Assembly: GCA_001045525.1 (NCBI GenBank)
Contig: LDWW01000023.1
Span: forward strand, 1-58,587
Reading direction: 5' to 3'
Origin: Chitinispirillum alkaliphilum
GTDB taxonomy: Bacteria; Fibrobacterota; Chitinivibrionia; Chitinivibrionales; Chitinispirillaceae
Length of the DNA stretch: 58,587 bases
In this document: in pieces, positions 53,468-58,587 of the stretch
How positions within the stretch are numbered: the stretch's first letter is position 1
How the letters are laid out: each line of letters opens with the position of its first letter
Made by a program: the position numbers and the translations under genes
Notes under the pieces: generated by a model
Database searches by the model: none
Told to the model about the DNA's origin: nothing
Seen by the model: only the letters and a program-made list of their open reading frames with translations

Positions 53468-55678
53468 TCAAATGAGTCTTTTAACTGTCTCAATTAAATT
53501 GGTATTATCAAATCTGCTCTTTACTATATATGCATTTGCCCCCGCTTCGATCCCCCGTTGAATATCCTCTTTTGATTCCAGTGCGGAAATAAGCACAATT
53601 GGCAGCTGAGCCAGTTTCTTATCCTCCCGTATTTTACGGGTCAGTTCAAAACCGTTCATTCTGGGCATGTCTATATCGGATAAAACTATATCAAACTTTT
53701 CTGTCCTGATCATGGTATAAGCCTCTGCACCGTCAACGGCTGTTTTTACTCTGAATCCCGAAGACTGAAGGATTGTTTTTAGCAGGGAACGGGAGGTTAT
53801 AGAGTCCTCCACAACCAGAATAGTTTTTTCCCCTCTGGGAGACTTTTCTCTTAAGGTTTTTGTTTCATGTTTGGGTAATCTGGTTTTCTCTTCAATGCTT
53901 TCTGTCACCAAAAGGTCGCTTATGTTAAGAACGGGCACCACTTGCCCGGAGCCAGAAATAGTAGCCCCTGCTATCATTTTGACATTTTTCAACTGTGGAC
54001 CAAGTCCTCTCACCACCACCTCTTTTTCGTCAATTACATGGTCAACTTCGATTGCAATTCTTTTTTCAGCAAAATTTACAATGAGTGAATTACGGCGACT
54101 CTTTTGAGTGTTTTCCATTCTTTGCGGCAGATTCAGTACATCCTTCAGATGAACAAGGGTAACTGCTTCATCTTCAACCATAATGGTAGTTACGTTTTCT
54201 ACTGTTTTGATATCCTCATCACGGAAATTCTTAACGCTTTGAACAAATGGGGTAGGAATGATGAAACTGAAATCTCCAACCGACACAAGTACGCCCCTGA
54301 GTGTGGAGATGGTTGAGGGCAGAATTATTCTGAATGTAGTCCCTTTGTTCCTCGTGCTTTCCATCCATACCTGTCCGGAAATCTTTTCTATGAATTCCCT
54401 TACAATCGCAAGACCCAGCCCCCGGCCCGATAGGTCAGATACTTCCTGTCTGGTTGAAATGCCGGAGCGAAACAGCAGATCATTGATTTCAAAAGGTGTC
54501 AGCTCTTCTGCCTGATCGGAATTTATCAGTCCTCTTTTGACAAGCTCGTTCTTTAGCTTTGTTGTATCGACTCCCCGCCCGTCATCGCTGATTGTTATTT
54601 CGAAACCACTGTTTGCTGCACGGGTAAGTACGATTGTTATCTTTCCTGTGCTGTTTTTACCCGAGGAGATACGCTCCTGAGGGGTTTCTATTCCATGGTC
54701 AACAGCATTTCTTATAAGGTGAAGAAAGGGGGTTTGCAGTTCCTGAAGCATCCTTCTGTCAAATTCAGTCTGGGCTCCGATAATCTCAAGATTTACCTCT
54801 TTGCCCTGTTGACGGGACAGGTCGCGGGAAATCCTGTGGAGTGGTTCTGAGATTTCAGAAAATGGCTCCATACCAGCACTCTTGACATTTTGAAGGTGCT
54901 GGTGTACTGCATTTTCCAGAGTATGACAGTTCTCTCTGAACTGTTCGGTCAGCAGGCTCAGATCCCGGCTTATTTCGTTAAGGTGCAGAGGGTCAGTACC
55001 CGAAGGAAAAATTTCTTTTCCACCTTTTATCATCCCTGAGAAGATTGATTGCACTTTCGCGGAGATTTCATTTAGTTGATTTAAGGTGCTGTTGAGCGAA
55101 TTTTTCACCGGAATCATCTCTTCAGCCTCCTGAAGAAACTGTTCGAGTTTTTCAGCCGGAAGTTTTACAACACCGGAGAGAAAATTTTTCCCGTAGGCGC
55201 TTTGAAGATCCGGTTTGGGCAAAGGAGTAACATCATAGGACTGTGAAGATTCAGGAATTCCTTTCGGTAGATCTTTACTTTTTTTCCAGGCGGATTCAAA
55301 AGATTCAAATCTGGAATTGAGACTGCTAACTTCCTGATCCTTTTGTTCTCCTGTAAGCAGCACACGGATAAGATCAAGCGCTCGGTGGAGCATATCAAAA
55401 AGTTCTTCCGGAGGGGTAATCCTCTTCTTTTTCAGCACAAGGAGCACACTTTCCAATGACCTGCACAGAGATTCTATTGAACTGTTCTCTATAGTTCTGG
55501 CAGCTCCTTTGAATGTGTGTGCGCGGCGGGAGAGTGTCTCAAGCAGTGGCTGTCTTTTGTTCTCCTCAGCCTTTTCCAAATCCAAAAATCCTGCACTGAG
55601 CACAGAAAGATGTTCCTGTGCTTCTGCTTCGAATATTTTCAGAAGCTTTCTGGTTAGTTCATTATCATTTGAAAGCAT
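53468..55678 (-). CDS. cheA: CheA histidine kinase with C-terminal receiver domain
   Basis: 736 residues. Hpt domain with H54 (RRAHTFKGAARTIE); no clear P2 CheY-binding domain; dimerisation and HATPase regions (HLIRNAVDHGIETPQERISSGK; EITISDDGRGVDT; SGRGLGLAIVREF); CheW-like region (TLRGVLVSVGDFSFIIPTPFVQSV); and a C-terminal receiver domain with phospho-acceptor Asp in DIVLSDIDMPRMNGFELT. The fused receiver is typical of alternative chemosensory systems (Frz/Wsp-like) rather than of the classical Che pathway. Confidence 0.92.
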   Translation of the reverse strand: MLSNDNELTRKLLKIFEAEAQEHLSVLSAGFLDLEKAEENKRQPLLETLSRRAHTFKGAARTIENSSIESLCRSLESVLLVLKKKRITPPEELFDMLHRALDLIRVLLTGEQKDQEVSSLNSRFESFESAWKKSKDLPKGIPESSQSYDVTPLPKPDLQSAYGKNFLSGVVKLPAEKLEQFLQEAEEMIPVKNSLNSTLNQLNEISAKVQSIFSGMIKGGKEIFPSGTDPLHLNEISRDLSLLTEQFRENCHTLENAVHQHLQNVKSAGMEPFSEISEPLHRISRDLSRQQGKEVNLEIIGAQTEFDRRMLQELQTPFLHLIRNAVDHGIETPQERISSGKNSTGKITIVLTRAANSGFEITISDDGRGVDTTKLKNELVKRGLINSDQAEELTPFEINDLLFRSGISTRQEVSDLSGRGLGLAIVREFIEKISGQVWMESTRNKGTTFRIILPSTISTLRGVLVSVGDFSFIIPTPFVQSVKNFRDEDIKTVENVTTIMVEDEAVTLVHLKDVLNLPQRMENTQKSRRNSLIVNFAEKRIAIEVDHVIDEKEVVVRGLGPQLKNVKMIAGATISGSGQVVPVLNISDLLVTESIEEKTRLPKHETKTLREKSPRGEKTILVVEDSITSRSLLKTILQSSGFRVKTAVDGAEAYTMIRTEKFDIVLSDIDMPRMNGFELTRKIREDKKLAQLPIVLISALESKEDIQRGIEAGANAYIVKSRFDNTNLIETVKRLI

Positions 55679-55837
55679 ATTCGCCCTAAAACAAAATGGT
55701 TTCCGTTAAATTTATGCATACTGGGTGTAAATAAGCGAATCTGTTTGCGGTATTTACATCCCCTCGATTTCTGCAGGGGACTGCATACGCCGCAAGTTTT
55801 TTCTCCCAGCAGGCATTACTCTCCCTGTAGCTGATTG

Positions 55838-56947
55838 TTACAATATATTCACCACGCTGTTGAGTCTTTCTCCCAGTTCGCTAAGATTTCGCATCGCACT
55901 CTCAAGCTCCTTTAGACTCGATACATTTTGTTGTGTGGCCTGATTAATGGAGCTCATCCCCTCTGCCATCTGATCCATTCCGGCAAGCTGCTGGGAACTT
56001 GATGCGGCAATCTGTGTTGCGGCCTGGGCCGCTTCTGTGATGTTGTTGGATAAAACTTCAATAGCTTCCTTGGCCTGGAAAGACTGCTGTACACCGGAGT
56101 CGACTTTTTTTCCAGCCTGTTCGGTTATAAGAACAGAGGTGCTGGTTGCCTTTTGTATATCAGAGAGGATTTGTCTGATATTGGTGGTCGCCTGCTTTGA
56201 ACGAATTGCAAGACTGCGGATCTCCTGCGCTACAACGGAAAACCCTTTCCCCTGTTCGCCTGCTTTGGCTGCTTCGATCGATGCATTGACTGAGAGAATG
56301 TTGGTGGCATCTGCAAGATCGTTTACAGAATCTGTGATCTGCCCTACCATCTGACTCTGTTCGTTGAGATTCATGATACTCTGGGCTACTTGTTTCATTA
56401 CATCCTGTATGTCGTTCATTGAACCGATAGTCTCTTCAATTACTTTTCGGCCTCTCGTAGATACATGATATACGTTCTGTGTGTTTTCAATTTGTCCGGC
56501 CAAAGAGATTATCTCAGAATATGTCTGTTCGATAAACTCAGGCTGTTGCTGCTGAATAGCAGAAATTAGCTGCGCTCTGAGGACAACGATAGTCTCAATG
56601 TCTTCGTTTATACTCTCAAGAATCGATCTGCCGGTTTGGGTGAGTTGCAGGTCGAGGGTTTCAGTTATAAGGCCCTGAATTTCAACGCGAAATTCTGTTG
56701 CTCCTCTTTCATGCTCAGGTAAATCTTGCGGCGTTTCTACCATCCGGTCAAATTGTCTGATCCACTGTACAAATTCACTTTTTACATTCGCCATTTTCTG
56801 ATAGGGAAGGAAGTCGGACTCGAAGACATGAATAAGGGTGTCCCGTGTATTTATCATCGTGTAATAGGATATTGCCGAAATTACTGCGCTTCCAGCGATT
56901 ATTACAATGAATGCAATGAGCAGCTGGGATCGTAACGAAAGCTTCAT
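55838..56947 (-). CDS. Methyl-accepting chemotaxis protein with one membrane span
   Basis: 369 residues. One N-terminal span (~8-30, LLIAFIVIIAGSAVISAISYY) and then a helical region with four-helix-bundle character; the signalling hairpin NASIEAAKAGEQGKGFSVVAQEIRSLAIRSK is the canonical tip. I see no second span and no HAMP domain between the sensor and the signalling region, so the 4HB-like part may be on the same side as the kinase-control module. It lies in the operon between cheW and cheA. Signal unknown. Confidence 0.88.
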   Translation of the reverse strand: MKLSLRSQLLIAFIVIIAGSAVISAISYYTMINTRDTLIHVFESDFLPYQKMANVKSEFVQWIRQFDRMVETPQDLPEHERGATEFRVEIQGLITETLDLQLTQTGRSILESINEDIETIVVLRAQLISAIQQQQPEFIEQTYSEIISLAGQIENTQNVYHVSTRGRKVIEETIGSMNDIQDVMKQVAQSIMNLNEQSQMVGQITDSVNDLADATNILSVNASIEAAKAGEQGKGFSVVAQEIRSLAIRSKQATTNIRQILSDIQKATSTSVLITEQAGKKVDSGVQQSFQAKEAIEVLSNNITEAAQAATQIAASSSQQLAGMDQMAEGMSSINQATQQNVSSLKELESAMRNLSELGERLNSVVNIL

Positions 56948-57026
56948 ACAGAGCTCCTTCTCAGTTTTTATGGAATGATTTTTTGTTTTAATTCAGCTCA
57001 GAGTATCGATTATCTTACTTAGCTGA

Positions 57027-57590
57027 TCATGTATCGACAACGAGTCTTTTATCGCTTAAAATCTTTTCGGCATCGAGAACTATGAGCCGCTCCTTTGTAA
57101 CACCTGATATATAGGTCTCAAGTCGTTGGTTTATCATGTGGGGAGCCTTCCTGATCTCATTGACCCGAACAGATTGATATCCTGCTACAAGATCGACCAA
57201 AATTCCAAAACACATATTTTCTGAGTGTAAAATGATAACTCTGTTCATGTCACTTATTGCCTGCTTTGAAAGTCCCAGAAGTTCTCTCATATCCACAATG
57301 GACACAATATTCCCCCGTACATTTATAATTCCTGCAATGAATGGGGGGGTGAAAGGCAAAACGGTGAAATTTTTCAGTGTGAGGGTCTCCTGAGCAAAGT
57401 GGGAACTTACCCCATATCTTTCTCCGGAAAGTGTAAAGAGCACTAAGTCGGTAAACTCCTCTTTCTTCTCCTGAACAAGTGGTCTGGCAAGCTCTCTTGC
57501 CCGGGATTTCAAGATCATTTCATCGAGATCGGATCCCGAAGTTTTTTCTTTCTGCTGTTCAAAATCACCCAACCTAAACCTCTCTTTCAA
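57027..57590 (-). CDS. cheW: CheW-type coupling protein
   Basis: 187 residues. Links receptors to CheA. A ~45-residue charged N-terminal extension precedes the CheW domain (TDLVLFTLSGERYGVSSHFAQETL, FTPPFIAGIINVRGNIVSIVDMREL, CFGILVDLVAGYQSV). The proposed TTG start at 57590 overlaps the TPR gene by 17 nt; an in-frame ATG at 57518 is possible. Confidence 0.88.
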   Translation of the reverse strand: MKERFRLGDFEQQKEKTSGSDLDEMILKSRARELARPLVQEKKEEFTDLVLFTLSGERYGVSSHFAQETLTLKNFTVLPFTPPFIAGIINVRGNIVSIVDMRELLGLSKQAISDMNRVIILHSENMCFGILVDLVAGYQSVRVNEIRKAPHMINQRLETYISGVTKERLIVLDAEKILSDKRLVVDT

Positions 57591-58383
57591 TTATTTCAAT
57601 CAACTCCAGAAGTCTTCCAGCTGGCAGTCCGTCTGATTCCGGAAGAATAGAGTCGTAGGGCAGTTTTTTTAATTGTTCCTTTGCATTCCTATAGTAAACA
57701 GAAGCCTCAGGGGGGGTGGTTTCGCGAAGCATGTTTGCCAGATTGAAATGTGCAAGAATGAAATAGGGATCGATAAAAATTGTCTTGCGCAGTGCTTCCT
57801 GTGCTTCCTGAAGGTTTTGCATCTCCTGCAGTATGGTTGCTTTGAGATAGTAGTTCTGAGCCCCGAGGCGGTCGTTTTCAATCAGTTTGTTGCACCAGAG
57901 AAGCGCTGTTGAGAATTCTCCGCTGTCCGCATAGGCTTTGGTCAAAAGGTAGATAACACTGATGCTTTGATCACAGTGCAACAGCTCATTTATTGCACTC
58001 TGAAGCTCTCCTTTATTGTATAACATTTCAGCCCGAAAAAAACTTCCCCTCACCCTGAACTCTTTTTTTGCTTCTTCTGCAGGGGAGCTACGTTTCTGAT
58101 CAGGAAAAGAAGGGGGAGGGTGCATTGGAGTAAATTCAGAAAGTTGTTCTGCTGTTTGGGTTTGAAATGAAAGTGGGAGTTCCTTTGGGGCTGTTTTTTT
58201 CTCCTGTCCCTCTTTGATATAAAAGGTAACCCCCTGGAGATTGGCACTTCTAAACTGTGTGAATCTTCTGGTTGACACTTCTGTGGGACTGACTATCAGA
58301 TATCCCCCCTCCACAAGAGACTGATGCAGTCTGTTACCTAAATCATACGATTGTTTGACAAAATTGTTAAAATAATTTCGCAA
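57574..58383 (-). CDS. CheR C-terminal fragment with TPR repeats (headless CheR)
   Basis: 269 residues from a TTG at 58383, preceded in frame by TAA two codons upstream. The first ~60 residues match the very end of the CheR methyltransferase domain: RNYFNNF, LHQSLVEGGYLIVSPTEVS, FYIKEG (CheR: CRNxxIYF, LxxxLxPGGYLxxSxxE). The SAM-binding part that should precede it is absent in the 204 nt to the window edge, where all frames contain stops. TPR repeats follow (AEMLYNKGELQSAINELLHC, LTKAYADSGEFSTALLWCNKL, YLKATILQEMQNLQEAQEALRK). Either a decayed gene or a TPR adaptor that kept the CheR tail. First gene of the operon. Confidence 0.7.
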   Translation of the reverse strand: MRNYFNNFVKQSYDLGNRLHQSLVEGGYLIVSPTEVSTRRFTQFRSANLQGVTFYIKEGQEKKTAPKELPLSFQTQTAEQLSEFTPMHPPPSFPDQKRSSPAEEAKKEFRVRGSFFRAEMLYNKGELQSAINELLHCDQSISVIYLLTKAYADSGEFSTALLWCNKLIENDRLGAQNYYLKATILQEMQNLQEAQEALRKTIFIDPYFILAHFNLANMLRETTPPEASVYYRNAKEQLKKLPYDSILPESDGLPAGRLLELIEIIEREV

Positions 58384-58587
58384 CAGACTTTACGTGCAAA
58401 ATCGTGCAATGAAATTGATCAACATTCAATGAAAACAAAAGTAAACATGAAAGATAAGACTGCTTATGGTGAAAAACCAAAGCTGCCAACAGTCTAAAGT
58501 TGACATAAGGTACACAGTATATACACTTCACCCCATACACCTTCAAATTAACACAGCTTACAAATTCAGGTTATCGCCAGTTGATTG

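Noticed and set aside
58384-58587. Missing 5' part of cheR in another frame
   Set aside because: I read all minus-strand frames and saw stops and no SAM-binding or CRNxxIYF-like remnants, so a simple frameshift inside the window is not supported.

Overview
The window reads as the chromosome of a Gram-negative, flagellated, chemotactic heterotroph. It holds two flagellin genes, each behind a sigma-28-type promoter, a long chemotaxis operon, several lipoproteins, outer-membrane barrels with PorV-like signatures, and a C-terminal domain of the type IX secretion (Por) sorting type. With GH57/GT4 glycogen genes and many non-standard signalling fusions, this points to the FCB side of the bacteria, possibly Fibrobacterota/Chitinispirillum-like. 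That assignment is inference; no rRNA gene is present. I see no IS element, prophage or CRISPR array.

Layout. 1-1612 (-): partial TPR protein with an acidic 40-residue tandem repeat. 2095-3270 (+): flagellin with promoter and terminator. 3412-6148 (+): a compact, overlapping five-gene cluster (HprK-like kinase, PqqD-like carrier, radical SAM/SPASM enzyme, S26-type peptidase, 55-residue Cys-containing peptide) that looks like an undescribed RiPP-type peptide-modification system. A nucleotidyltransferase and an HTH gene converge on it (6160-7291, -). 7348-12282: a membrane protein, two SDR oxidoreductases, 6-phosphogluconate dehydrogenase and argJ. 12483-15643 (+): a putative envelope protein, a small membrane protein and a Cys-rich PAS kinase/response-regulator pair. 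15766-19535 (+): polyamine operon (speD, speE, ornithine-decarboxylase-type enzyme, second aminopropyltransferase). 19642-22643 (+): small or disordered membrane proteins, gpmA, aroD.

22616-32592 (-): four-gene cell-surface operon: membrane-anchored MuF-like Cys/His protein, PorV-like barrel with an inserted beta-propeller, M6-like pseudo-protease with a T9SS-type tail, and a metallopeptidase/propeller/barrel protein. icd lies just upstream. 34071-34142: tRNA-Gly(CCC). 34271-35930 (-): lipoprotein and a degenerate AnmK homologue. 36349-37161 (+): second flagellin behind a perfect sigma-28 consensus promoter. 37233-41894 (-): glycogen-type cluster (GH57 branching enzyme, DUF4912 glycosyltransferase, GT4). 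42240-47265: thioesterase, ACT protein, phenylacetate-CoA ligase, divergent TetR regulator and a two-part sodium:solute symporter, probably one aromatic/organic-acid uptake and activation locus. 47353-49377: two lipoproteins and a DUF2513 protein. 49559-58383: response-regulator/histidine-kinase hybrid (+) and a minus-strand chemotaxis operon (headless CheR-TPR, CheW, one-TM MCP, CheA-REC, CheB, REC-PAS kinase).

Functional threads: motility and chemotaxis at both ends and in the middle (2 kb, 36 kb, 50-58 kb), a peptide-maturation locus, polyamine synthesis, a surface/secretion operon, and glycogen handling.
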